In this document: piece after piece, positions 1-6,320 of the stretch
Layout of the letters: each line of letters starts with the position of its first letter
Numbering within the stretch: position 1 is the first letter of the stretch
From: CAYTPE01 sp964439885
GTDB taxonomy: Bacteria; Patescibacteriota; Patescibacteriia; Magasanikbacterales; GWA2-37-8
Reading direction: 5' to 3'
Assembly: GCA_964439885.1 (NCBI GenBank)
Contig: CAYTPE010000011.1
Span: 1 to 23,101, forward strand
Length of the DNA: 23,101 nt
Notes under the pieces: generated by a model
Databases searched by the model: none
Seen by the model: only the letters and a program-made list of their open reading frames with translations
What the model was told of the DNA's origin: nothing
Translations under genes and position numbers: made by a program

Positions 1-91
1 CATGCTTGCCGTCGGGTAATTCAAACTCATCGCGAACGACTTTCCACCATGGATTCTCATGCACCACCTCCTCAGAAATTTTTTTAAGCAT
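1..91 (-). CDS. NUDIX-like hydrolase, N-terminal fragment (runs off the window)
   Basis: A reading frame starts with ATG at 91 and stays open to the window edge, giving 30 residues that begin MLKKISEEVVHENPWWKVVR and continue with an EFELPDGKH segment. The pattern 'NPWWKVVRDE...LPDGK' resembles the first beta-strands of ADP-ribose-pyrophosphatase-type NUDIX proteins. The diagnostic NUDIX box would lie outside the window, so the call rests on N-terminal resemblance only. The gene starts 21 bases after the HIT gene stop and in the same direction, so the two are probably co-transcribed. Both families act on nucleotide derivatives, which fits a shared nucleotide-sanitising role (inference). Confidence 0.55.
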   Translation of the reverse strand, partial: MLKKISEEVVHENPWWKVVRDEFELPDGKH

Positions 92-112
92 ACATGTGCG
101 GATTACACGGAT

Positions 113-514
113 TTATTGAAAAAGTTTAGCCACCTCGGCGACATCTCCTACTTCGGCGCTACGCACGATTGAATGCGCTGAGCCGCCGCCGTCTTTTTCG
201 AAACGAGGAATAATATGCCAATGCACATGTGGTACTGCCTGGCCAGCGGCTGGTCGATCGTTAATGGCAATATTGATACCGTCTGGCGCAATTTTTTCTT
301 GCACGCGCTCGGTGGCGTCTTTGAGCCCGCGCATGAGCACACTCCAATATTCCACATTCATTTCGCTCAATTCGGAAAAATGTTTTTTGGGGATAACGAC
401 TGTATGCCCTTGTGAGCACGGGTGGATATCCAAAAACGCGAGCACATTGTCGTCTTCATAGACGGTATAGTTCGGGATGTGACCAGCAACGATTTTACAA
501 AAGAGACAGTCCAT
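113..514 (-). CDS. HIT-family nucleotide hydrolase (HinT-like)
   Basis: The product is 133 aa, a normal length for HinT-like proteins. The histidine-triad signature HVHWHII is at residues 96-102, with His96, His98 and His100; the last is the usual nucleophile. An N-terminal CLFC motif (Cys3, Cys6) is the zinc-binding pair found in many bacterial HIT proteins, and 'GHTVVIPKKH' (36-45) is the usual conserved strand. The family hydrolyses nucleoside phosphoramidates and related mononucleotide conjugates in the cytosol; the substrate here cannot be told. The ATG at 514 is the only sensible start, since the family's conserved N-terminus begins there, and no Shine-Dalgarno is visible. It lies between the large membrane protein and the NUDIX-like gene, all on the minus strand. 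Confidence 0.93.
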   Translation of the reverse strand: MDCLFCKIVAGHIPNYTVYEDDNVLAFLDIHPCSQGHTVVIPKKHFSELSEMNVEYWSVLMRGLKDATERVQEKIAPDGINIAINDRPAAGQAVPHVHWHIIPRFEKDGGGSAHSIVRSAEVGDVAEVAKLFQ

Positions 515-516
515 AC

Positions 517-541
517 GATTGAAGATTTAAGATTGAAGATT
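517..541. repeat. Interspersed AAGATT-type repeat, intergenic copy
   Basis: The spacer between the HIT gene and the large membrane protein is almost entirely GATTGAAGATTTAAGATTGA-type sequence. The same GATTGAAGATT unit recurs inside the membrane-protein gene (1494-1526, 2083-2110), and a related AAGATT-rich hairpin follows dnaB (4170-4231). Confidence 0.7.
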
Positions 542-546
542 TGTGA

Positions 547-2583
547 TTATGGCTTTGAATATTTTGTGATGTGGATGGAGCCAAAGTTAGGGCCGTCTAT
601 TTTTTTCGGAAAAACGGGGCGCAGGAGATAATCGGCAGCGGCGCTGGTGGCGATGTCGCCTACATACCAACAACGGTCAAACGAACTTAATAGATTCTTC
701 TGTTCGTCATTTGGGGCAGCACGGCCCGGAATAGCTGCTCGCATGGCACGGTTGATATTTTCGATGAGGCTGGTTCGCTCTGGCTGCCCAAATACATTGT
801 TTATCGGGAATCCGCCACCGACAATCTCTTTAGTTGACACTGCTTCGAGCGCGAGCAGTGGGAACGTATCCGCAACCACGCAGAAATTTTTTTCTCGCCT
901 CTGTGCTTCATCCACGGAATTGTCATCGCTGATAGTAAGATAGTGCGCGGTGTTTTTGAACTCTTCTTTGTTTTGCCAAACATACTGCATGGCGTGGTAT
1001 TCGTCAACCGAAACTGCTTGCGTGTCGGGACCAAGGGAATAGGAAGTGGTGATGGCGAGCGAAAAAATAAAAATAATGAGGTACGACCTCACCCCTCGCC
1101 CCTCTCCTGTGAGGAGAGGGAGGTACGCACTCACACCTGTTATAAAATACACAATAAAAAATAAAGCGAGTGTCGCATCGAGCCGCCGGGTAAGAATCTG
1201 CTCACCACTCAAAAAGTATCGAGAGACAATATAATTGACGAAGAGTCCGCTGCCAAATATCACGAGCCACTTGCCGGCGTCGCTACGGCGCCATAAAGCC
1301 ACCGCTCCTCCAACACACGTGACCCAAAATCCAATCATAAACGCCGGAATCCACCAGCGCCACGCGGTAAATATGTTTACGACGAACGCGGATCGGGGCA
1401 TTTGATTGAAAATAATATTGCCGTTGAGGTAGTCGATGCTTGGAACGCGGATTAGGTCGATGAGAGTGAAGTTGGTTATGATTGTTTTAATTGCAGATTG
1501 CAGATTGAAGATTGAAGATTGAAAATTACTATAATGACCTATGAATTCAAGGACGGGCAGAACAAACACCGAGGTGCAAAACGCAGTCACATATATGATG
1601 CATGCTACGTGATGCGTGCTACGTCGCATCATTTCCACCATCCCCCACCCCATCCAAAATAGCACCGCATACAAAACATAACCGAGAGACAGTATAATTC
1701 CCACAGCCAAAAGTGGTAGAATCTGTTTGAATCCTTTTTCGCTTGTCTGTCTGAATCTATGGAGCAACAAAACAATGCCGAGTAAAAAAAGTGGGAAACC
1801 GAAAGACACGGGAATAGTAACCGCTCCGCCATACTGAAACGGAAAAGGGAGGAACCCGAGCCAGCTGAGGAAAAGTGATTTCTTTTCATCCCACTCGAGC
1901 GCGCGACCGAGAAAATAGAGAAGCACCGGAACAGTGAGCGACCACCAGATGGGTCCAAGCCATTTGCTGACGAAAACAAGACTAAGAGTAAGATTGAGAT
2001 TGCTAATACTCTGGACAATCATCCCCAGAACTGCACTCACATACCACAAGCCGCTGTAAGAAACGCGACCAACGATGGTGGAAAGATTGAAGATTGAAGA
2101 TTGAAGATTGTTATTTGCAACAACCGCTTCTTTAAATGGCAGGCCTTGCACAATTCTCATTTCATTACCGATATGCCGCCACTGGTCGGCACCGTAGAGA
2201 AGCTGGTGAGTGAGAGGTAAATATGAATGGAGTAAAAATGAATGGAGAATGAGCAAAAAAATAATGCACTTTGTCCACGTTGTGACCTCACCCTTGATCC
2301 CTCTCCTTTGAGGAGAGGGATCGTGAAATGTGCTGTCGTCATTGCTACCCCCTCTCCTCAAAGGAGAGGGACGGGGGGTGAGGTCCACAATTGCTATAAT
2401 CAACCCAAGCAAAAACGTCGCAAGCCCAAAGACATATATATAGGAATGCCGAATTGTCTGCCAGGGGCTAGTGAGAGCGTCTGTGGACTGTGAGGTGGCG
2501 AGCAGGTAAAAACCAAGAGCGACCATTACGCAGTATGATACTGCCAATATATAATGAAGCTTATTTTTCCAAAAGTACTGCAT
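547..2583 (-). CDS. Large polytopic membrane protein, GT-C-like architecture, unknown function
   Basis: The 678-aa product starts at ATG 2583 and has about a dozen hydrophobic spans from residue 10 to about 520, followed by a soluble C-terminal part of about 150 residues. A loop motif GADQWRHIGNE lies after the third hydrophobic stretch. An acidic residue in an early external loop is typical of GT-C glycosyltransferases, but I see no motif that proves enzyme activity. At least five short repeats interrupt the coding sequence in frame, and those I could place fall in loops rather than membrane spans (for example residues 67-100 and about 489-499). An extended -10 (TGT-TATACT) lies just upstream. 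HIT and NUDIX-like genes follow. It could be a polysaccharide or lipid glycosyltransferase or a transporter. Confidence 0.8.
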   Translation of the reverse strand: MQYFWKNKLHYILAVSYCVMVALGFYLLATSQSTDALTSPWQTIRHSYIYVFGLATFLLGLIIAIVDLTPRPSPLRRGGSNDDSTFHDPSPQRRGIKGEVTTWTKCIIFLLILHSFLLHSYLPLTHQLLYGADQWRHIGNEMRIVQGLPFKEAVVANNNLQSSIFNLSTIVGRVSYSGLWYVSAVLGMIVQSISNLNLTLSLVFVSKWLGPIWWSLTVPVLLYFLGRALEWDEKKSLFLSWLGFLPFPFQYGGAVTIPVSFGFPLFLLGIVLLLHRFRQTSEKGFKQILPLLAVGIILSLGYVLYAVLFWMGWGMVEMMRRSTHHVACIIYVTAFCTSVFVLPVLEFIGHYSNFQSSIFNLQSAIKTIITNFTLIDLIRVPSIDYLNGNIIFNQMPRSAFVVNIFTAWRWWIPAFMIGFWVTCVGGAVALWRRSDAGKWLVIFGSGLFVNYIVSRYFLSGEQILTRRLDATLALFFIVYFITGVSAYLPLLTGEGRGVRSYLIIFIFSLAITTSYSLGPDTQAVSVDEYHAMQYVWQNKEEFKNTAHYLTISDDNSVDEAQRREKNFCVVADTFPLLALEAVSTKEIVGGGFPINNVFGQPERTSLIENINRAMRAAIPGRAAPNDEQKNLLSSFDRCWYVGDIATSAAADYLLRPVFPKKIDGPNFGSIHITKYSKP
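1087..1120. repeat. Interspersed CCTCTCC palindrome inside a coding region
   Basis: CCTCACCCCTCGCCCCTCTC leads into a hairpin CCCTCTCCT-GTG-AGGAGAGGG. It belongs to the same family as the double element at 2284-2385. On the minus strand it is translated as the loop LLTGEGRGV of the large membrane protein without breaking the frame. Confidence 0.75.
1494..1526. repeat. AAGATT-type repeat inside a coding region
   Basis: Iterated units CAGATTG / AAGATTG are translated on the minus strand as FQSSIFNLQSAI in a loop of the large membrane protein. The same family appears at 517-541 and 2083-2110. Confidence 0.7.
1597..1630. repeat. ACGTG-type repeat inside a coding region
   Basis: Two tandem 14-mers, GATGCATGCTACGT and GATGCGTGCTACGT, differ at one base and are closed by CGCATC. 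Bases 1604-1624 match rsmH bases 12074-12094 at 18 of 21 positions, so one repeat family lies in two unrelated genes. On the minus strand it encodes the RRSTHHVACII segment of the membrane protein. Confidence 0.7.
2083..2110. repeat. AAGATT-type repeat inside a coding region
   Basis: There are three to four iterations of AGATTGA here, translated on the minus strand as NLQSSIFNLS in the large membrane protein. The repeat is nearly identical in sequence and encoded peptide (QSSIFNL) to the copy at 1494-1526. Confidence 0.7.
2284..2385. repeat. Composite palindromic element with two hairpins, inserted in frame in a coding region
   Basis: The 102-bp element (34 codons) is bounded by GACCTCACCC and its exact inverse GGGTGAGGTC. 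Inside are two perfect 9-bp hairpins, CCCTCTCCT-TTG-AGGAGAGGG (2299-2319) and CCCTCTCCT-CAA-AGGAGAGGG (2350-2370). It encodes residues 67-100 of the membrane protein, starting DLTPRPSPLRRGG, in the loop between two predicted membrane spans. The length is divisible by three and no stop is introduced. Confidence 0.85.
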
Positions 2584-2599
2584 AGGTTTAGGTAAGAAG

Positions 2600-2608
2600 A
2601 GTATAACA
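2600..2608 (-). promoter_or_regulatory. Extended -10 promoter for the large membrane-protein gene
   Basis: Reading the minus strand, TGT-TATACT forms an extended -10 with no good -35 at the usual distance. Transcription would begin near 2593, about 10 bases before the ATG at 2583, which leaves almost no leader. Confidence 0.5.
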
Positions 2609-2665
2609 CATTAGGCATATTTGAACATATCCCCTATTCATTCACATATATTCCACAGTTTACCC

Positions 2666-2694
2666 TTGCCCTCCCGGTATAGTTGAGATACCAT
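2666..2694 (+). promoter_or_regulatory. Possible dnaB promoter
   Basis: TTGCCC (2666-2671), a 17-base spacer and TACCAT (2689-2694) precede dnaB. TATAGT at 2678-2683 is an alternative -10. Either one gives a leader of only about 3-14 bases before ATG 2704. The matches are weak. Confidence 0.35.
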
Positions 2695-2703
2695 ATCAGA
2701 ACT

Positions 2704-4170
2704 ATGCCCGATATCGTAGAAAAAATTCCGCCGCAAAGCTTAGAGGCCGAAATGTCGTTTCTTGGCTCGGTTTTGATAGACAAAGACGCCATGCTCAAAG
2801 TGGCGGACATGATCCACCCCGAAGACTTCTACAAAGATGCGCACGCGAAAATTTTCGAATCGATTCTTGAACTCTACGCCAAAAATGAACCGGTGGATAT
2901 TCTGACTCTGAGCACGCGCCTGGAAGAGCGTGGTATATTGGAGCAGATTGGTGGACGCACGTATCTCATATCTCTCACAAACGCGGTGCCGACTGCTTCC
3001 AATGTGATGAACTATGCCGGCATTGTGCATCGCAAAGCCACCCGCCGCAGACTTCTCAGTGCCGCCAATGAGATCAGCCGACTTTCCTACCAAGAGCAAG
3101 ACGATAACATTGAAGAAGTGCTCGACGAAGCTCAACAACATCTGTACGGTGTATCGCAAGTCTACCTCAAGCAAACATTTACCCCCATTCGTGGCGTGCT
3201 GGCGGATGCGTTTGACAGAATCGACGAGCTGCATAAAAATAAAGGGAAGCTGCGTGGCGTACGCAGTGGCTTTACGGGGCTCGATAACCTGCTTGCTGGG
3301 CTGCAAAAATCTGACCTCGTGATCGTAGCCGCGCGTCCGTCAGTGGGTAAAACATCATTTGTCTTGGATATCATTCGCCACGTGGCGGTGAAGGAAAAAG
3401 TACCGGTCGGCATGTTCTCGCTTGAAATGAGTAAAGAACAGCTGGTGGACCGCATGATCTGCTCCGAAGCCAATGTTGACCTGTGGAAAATGCGCACGGG
3501 GCGCCTCAGTGATCGCCCTGAAGACGATGATTTTCCACGTATTGGTCATGCTATCGGTGCTTTGTCTGAGTCCCCTATTTTTATCGACGATTCTCCGAAT
3601 ATCAACGTGATGCAGGTACGCACCAAGGCACGACGTCTGCAGACTGAGCATGGGCTTGGCCTTATCGTAATTGACTATTTACAACTCATGGAATCGGCAG
3701 TAAAGGGCGGCGAAGAAAATCGCGTGCAGGAAATCGCGGCTATATCGCGAGGCCTCAAAGGTATTGCGCGTGAACTGAATATTCCGGTTATTGCCCTTTC
3801 ACAGCTGTCACGTACAGTGGAGCAAAGCAAACCAGCCATTCCAAAACTTTCCCACTTGCGCGACTCGGGCTCTATTGAGCAGGATGCTGACGTGGTGCTT
3901 TTCCTCTACCGCAAAGCCGCCGACCGCAATTACCGCCTCGAAGACATCCCACCAGACGAACGCAACATTGCGGAAATTCATATCGCAAAGCACCGTAACG
4001 GTCCGACCGGCGTGGTAAAAACAGCCTTTGTGGAGCAGTTTGCTTCGTTCCGTAATCTCGACGCATCCGGTTTGACCGATACGAGCAACCAACCCCAGGC
4101 TCTGAAGCCAAAGTCGGCCTTTGCCCGACCACAACAACCTGTAGCAGAGCCGGAGATGCCGCAATTTTGA
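2704..4170 (+). CDS. dnaB: Replicative DNA helicase DnaB
   Basis: DnaB is the hexameric 5'-3' helicase that unwinds the fork and recruits primase. The 488-aa product has the N-terminal collar domain (PPQSLEAEMSFLGSVL, residues 9-24), a linker, and a RecA-type ATPase. Walker A ARPSVGKTS is at 210-218, the catalytic glutamate sits in SLEMS (Glu241), Walker B VIDYLQLM is at 322-329, and an SQLSR motif follows. ATG 2704 is chosen because the family N-terminus begins here; the TTG at 2683 would add seven unconserved residues. The C-terminal tail after about residue 440 is low-complexity, rich in Pro, Gln and Ala. It is divergent from the large membrane-protein gene and followed by ybaB and recR. 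Confidence 0.97.
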   Translation: MPDIVEKIPPQSLEAEMSFLGSVLIDKDAMLKVADMIHPEDFYKDAHAKIFESILELYAKNEPVDILTLSTRLEERGILEQIGGRTYLISLTNAVPTASNVMNYAGIVHRKATRRRLLSAANEISRLSYQEQDDNIEEVLDEAQQHLYGVSQVYLKQTFTPIRGVLADAFDRIDELHKNKGKLRGVRSGFTGLDNLLAGLQKSDLVIVAARPSVGKTSFVLDIIRHVAVKEKVPVGMFSLEMSKEQLVDRMICSEANVDLWKMRTGRLSDRPEDDDFPRIGHAIGALSESPIFIDDSPNINVMQVRTKARRLQTEHGLGLIVIDYLQLMESAVKGGEENRVQEIAAISRGLKGIARELNIPVIALSQLSRTVEQSKPAIPKLSHLRDSGSIEQDADVVLFLYRKAADRNYRLEDIPPDERNIAEIHIAKHRNGPTGVVKTAFVEQFASFRNLDASGLTDTSNQPQALKPKSAFARPQQPVAEPEMPQF

Positions 4171-4231
4171 AGATTAAAAGATTATAAGATTATTTGTAAA
4201 CAATCTTTCAATCTTCTAGTCTTTTAATCTT
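4170..4231. repeat. Long AT-rich inverted repeat at the dnaB stop codon
   Basis: The 22-base arms at 4170-4191 and 4210-4231 pair almost completely, with only two positions off or wobble, around an 18-base loop. The left arm starts at the last base of the dnaB stop. The AAGATT-rich arms resemble the short repeats at 517-541 and inside the membrane-protein gene. The hairpin may act as a 3'-end stabiliser or weak terminator for dnaB, but it has no clean T-run. Confidence 0.8.
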
Positions 4232-4276
4232 AATTTAAGAAGCAAGTAATCTTCTTCGCTCGAAAGGATCTTCCTC

Positions 4277-4326
4277 GCTTGCTCTAGCAAGCTCAGAAGT
4301 GAATTTCTTACGAAAGCAATTCACTT
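4277..4326 (+). promoter_or_regulatory. Two-hairpin leader ahead of ybaB
   Basis: GCTTGC-TCTA-GCAAGC (4277-4292) is followed by AAGTGAATT (4297-4305) pairing with AATTCACTT (4318-4326). The second stem ends four bases before the AAAGG that could serve as the ybaB ribosome binding site. It may control ybaB translation or simply insulate it. No known RNA family was recognised. Confidence 0.45.
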
Positions 4327-4342
4327 GCGAAAGGTATTTCAT

Positions 4343-4642
4343 ATGTCCATGTTCTCAAAGCTCAAACAGTTCAAAGACCTTCGTGATCAAGGCAAAAAAA
4401 TGCAAGAAATGCTTGGCAGCGAAAGTGCCACCGGCCAGGCAATGGGAGGAAAAATCGTGGTGACGCTTGATGGCAATCTGCAAATGGTTGGCGTGGCGAT
4501 TGACCCTGAGCTACTCACTGCCGACAAAAAACAAAAACTCGAATCCGGTATTAAGGACGCCTACACCGACGCGCTCAAAAAAATTCAGCGCATTATGGCC
4601 ACCAAGATGCAGGAGAGCGGGTTTAAAATGCCAGAGTTATAA
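4343..4642 (+). CDS. ybaB: YbaB/EbfC family nucleoid-associated protein
   Basis: YbaB/EbfC proteins are small dimeric DNA-binding proteins commonly encoded next to recR, as here. The 99-aa product has the family layout: a basic N-terminal helix (MSMFSKLKQFKDLRDQGKKM), the central strands GGKIVVTLDGNLQMVGVAID and a C-terminal helical pair ending in MATKMQESG. ATG 4343 is preferred because AAAGG stands at a good distance upstream; an in-frame TTG at 4325 would add six residues. The order dnaB-ybaB-recR fits a replication-repair operon, although two hairpin regions separate the genes. Confidence 0.92.
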   Translation: MSMFSKLKQFKDLRDQGKKMQEMLGSESATGQAMGGKIVVTLDGNLQMVGVAIDPELLTADKKQKLESGIKDAYTDALKKIQRIMATKMQESGFKMPEL

Positions 4643-4653
4643 AACTCTAAACC

Positions 4654-4753
4654 CTAAGCTCCAAATTCTAAACAAACCCTAAACTCAAATCTCAAAAGGC
4701 GTTTTGAATTTGTGTATTGTTTAATTTGAATCTGTTTAGAATTTAGAGCTTAG
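4654..4753. repeat. Long inverted repeat filling the ybaB-recR spacer
   Basis: The 21-base arms 4654-4674 and 4733-4753 (right arm TGTTTAGAATTTAGAGCTTA plus G) are complementary at 20 of 21 positions, the exception being a G-U pair in RNA. The arms are built from 'TTTAGAATTTAGAGCTTAG' units. The right arm ends 12 bases before the recR GTG, so a folded transcript would place a stem against the recR start. Confidence 0.8.
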
Positions 4754-4765
4754 AATTTCTAACTT

Positions 4766-5371
4766 GTGTATTCAGCATCAATTCAAAATGTAATTCGTAG
4801 TTTGAAAAAATTACCATCGGTAGGCGAACGCACCGCTGAGCGTTTTGTTTTTTACCTATTGAAATCGGGTAAAAAAGAAGTGACCGAGCTCATGCTCGCG
4901 CTGAAAGAATTAATTGAAAACGTCAAAAGCTGTGAGGTGTGTTGGAATTTTTCCGACACCTCGCCCTGCCCTATTGACCAAGACCCCAAACGAGATCACC
5001 ACACCGTGTGCGCGGTGCTCGACCCGCAGGATCTCATGGTAATAGAAAAAAGCGGCGCGTACCATGGCGTATACCATGTATTGCGCGGTTTGGTTGACCC
5101 GGCAGACAGTGAAAGCATCGGGCGAACCAAAATTCGAGAACTGATTGAACGAATAAAATTACCTACGGCGCAGATTGAGGAAATTATTCTAGCTTTAAAT
5201 CCGGATATTGCCGGTGAAACAACCATGCTCTACCTGGAACGAGAGCTGAAGCAGGCGCGCCCAAGCATTCGAATCTCTCGCCTGGCACGCGGGCTGCCAA
5301 TGGGAGCGGATGTTCGCTACGCTGACGATGTAACGCTTGGCAGCGCTATAAAAAACCGACTTGAGCGTTAA
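4766..5371 (+). CDS. recR: Recombination mediator RecR
   Basis: RecR works with RecO and/or RecF to load RecA on gapped DNA. The 201-aa product has the family length and order: a helix-hairpin-helix (LPSVGERTAERF, 16-27), a small zinc module (50-72), a Toprim domain (about 80-175) and the C-terminal LARGLPMGADVRYADDVTLG signature. GTG 4766 is the start because the conserved N-terminus begins there. Two positions differ from the usual pattern. The fourth zinc ligand is Asp71 instead of Cys (Cys56, Cys59, Cys68, then CPID), and the Toprim 'VVE' glutamate is replaced (AVLD). It is convergent with rplU across a shared terminator. Confidence 0.96.
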   Translation: MYSASIQNVIRSLKKLPSVGERTAERFVFYLLKSGKKEVTELMLALKELIENVKSCEVCWNFSDTSPCPIDQDPKRDHHTVCAVLDPQDLMVIEKSGAYHGVYHVLRGLVDPADSESIGRTKIRELIERIKLPTAQIEEIILALNPDIAGETTMLYLERELKQARPSIRISRLARGLPMGADVRYADDVTLGSAIKNRLER

Positions 5372-5383
5372 ACAAACTCAATA

Positions 5384-5414
5384 AAAAACTACCGACTTGA
5401 GGTCGGTAGTTTTT
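5384..5414. terminator. Bidirectional intrinsic terminator between recR and rplU
   Basis: A perfect 13-bp stem AAAAACTACCGAC (5384-5396) pairs with GTCGGTAGTTTTT (5402-5414) around the loop TTGAG. Each strand ends in a U-run, so it can stop transcription from recR (plus) and from rplU (minus). Confidence 0.93.
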
Positions 5415-5421
5415 GTGTACA

Positions 5422-5727
5422 TTATTGGATTTTGATTTCGGTAAAGCGCTGACGCTGGCCGTGTACTTTGTGGTAACGGACTTTACGTTTGAACTTTTCT
5501 ACCCGCACGGTGCGAGCCTTGCCCTGACGAGTGATAGTAGCCGTGACAGTAGTACCGCTCAAAAATGGCATACCTACTTTAGCACTCGATCCGTCGTCGC
5601 TAGCAGTGAGCAAGACCTGGTCGAACGTTATTTTATCTCCTTCTTTGCCGGCTAATTTTTCAACTTTGAGCACATCACCGGTTTTAACAAGGTACTGTTT
5701 TCCGCCGGTTGCAATCACAGCTAACAT
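5422..5727 (-). CDS. rplU: 50S ribosomal protein bL21
   Basis: The 101-aa product is full length. It starts MLAVIATGGKQYLVKTGDVL, the universal bL21 opening, and has the RNA-binding KFKRKVRYHKVHGQRQ segment near the C-terminus. bL21 binds 23S rRNA in the large subunit. In most bacteria rplU is followed by rpmA (bL27); here it stands alone with its own consensus promoter and ends at the shared terminator, so rpmA must be elsewhere or absent. No Shine-Dalgarno is seen before the ATG at 5727. Confidence 0.97.
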   Translation of the reverse strand: MLAVIATGGKQYLVKTGDVLKVEKLAGKEGDKITFDQVLLTASDDGSSAKVGMPFLSGTTVTATITRQGKARTVRVEKFKRKVRYHKVHGQRQRFTEIKIQ

Positions 5728-5772
5728 ATGACGAAATATTATGATATTAAGAAAATGTAATATGGTGAAACG

Positions 5773-5801
5773 AGTGTATCACTTTTAGAGGAAAAAGTCA
5801 A
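5773..5801 (-). promoter_or_regulatory. Consensus sigma70-type promoter of rplU
   Basis: On the minus strand TTGACT (5801-5796), a 17-base spacer and TACACT (5778-5773) match the housekeeping consensus at 5/6 and 4/6 positions. The predicted start near 5766 leaves a leader of about 39 bases before ATG 5727. Confidence 0.8.
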
Positions 5802-5844
5802 GTTTTAAGCCTACTTAATGCATGGGGATAACTCAAGAGAGGTG

Positions 5845-6318
5845 CTAGCGGGCAATAATCACTGAGTCCCCTATACCGATGCCGAACTGGTCGATTTTTC
5901 CGCCCCCCACTTCAAGCACTAATGTAGAAGGTAGGCGGGCTAAATAAGGGTTTGATGTGTTGTCTTTTTGATTGGGTTCGGGAGGGACATTTTTGGCTAT
6001 ATCCACAACCACACCATGATCGATCCAGATAATATCAAGCGGAAAAGACAATCCAGCCATTGAAACGGGGTGCTGTTCACGGCTTGCGAAGTAAAAAAGC
6101 ATGCCATCATAGCTACCCATAGTGGTGTGGCCTCGCCACCCCGTACTATCGTGCGCCGCTGTGTCGGCCACCAACACCCGAAACTGAGCCTCACCGACCC
6201 GCACTGTGGCGCTCGGCCAATACCATTTCATATATCCTAAGCGCAGCAGCATTAAGGCAGTCAGGGAAAAACCAACGATGAGCCAGAAACGCCTATACCG
6301 AGCAGGATTCTTTTCCAT
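5845..6318 (-). CDS. DUF192 family membrane-anchored protein
   Basis: The 157-aa product has one N-terminal membrane span (about residues 12-28) and then a DUF192 domain. The features seen are a 'VRVGEAQFRVLVADT' first strand, 'GWRGHTTMGSYDGMLFYF', 'LDIIWIDHGVVVDIAKNVPPEP', and a closing 'VLEVGGGKIDQFGIGIGDSV'. The biochemical function of DUF192 is unknown; many members are secreted or anchored outside the membrane. The start is two bases after the stop of the WecA-type gene, so it is the last gene of the operon that begins at 11032. Confidence 0.88.
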   Translation of the reverse strand: MEKNPARYRRFWLIVGFSLTALMLLRLGYMKWYWPSATVRVGEAQFRVLVADTAAHDSTGWRGHTTMGSYDGMLFYFASREQHPVSMAGLSFPLDIIWIDHGVVVDIAKNVPPEPNQKDNTSNPYLARLPSTLVLEVGGGKIDQFGIGIGDSVIIAR

Positions 6319-6320
6319 AC

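Noticed and set aside
1494..1526. Iterated AGATTGA units considered as a CRISPR or satellite array
   Set aside because: The units are short and contiguous without spacers, there are no cas genes, and the stretch lies inside a coding frame.
2740..3306. Long open frame antisense to dnaB (188 codons)
   Set aside because: It mirrors the strong codon bias of dnaB, has no recognisable family motif and no ribosome binding site. It is a shadow of the real gene; the same applies to other antisense frames across clpC-like, lepA and recJ.
5728..5844. Search for rpmA (bL27) or a terminator in the rplU upstream spacer
   Set aside because: No reading frame of suitable length and no hairpin with a T-run is present; only the rplU promoter could be supported.
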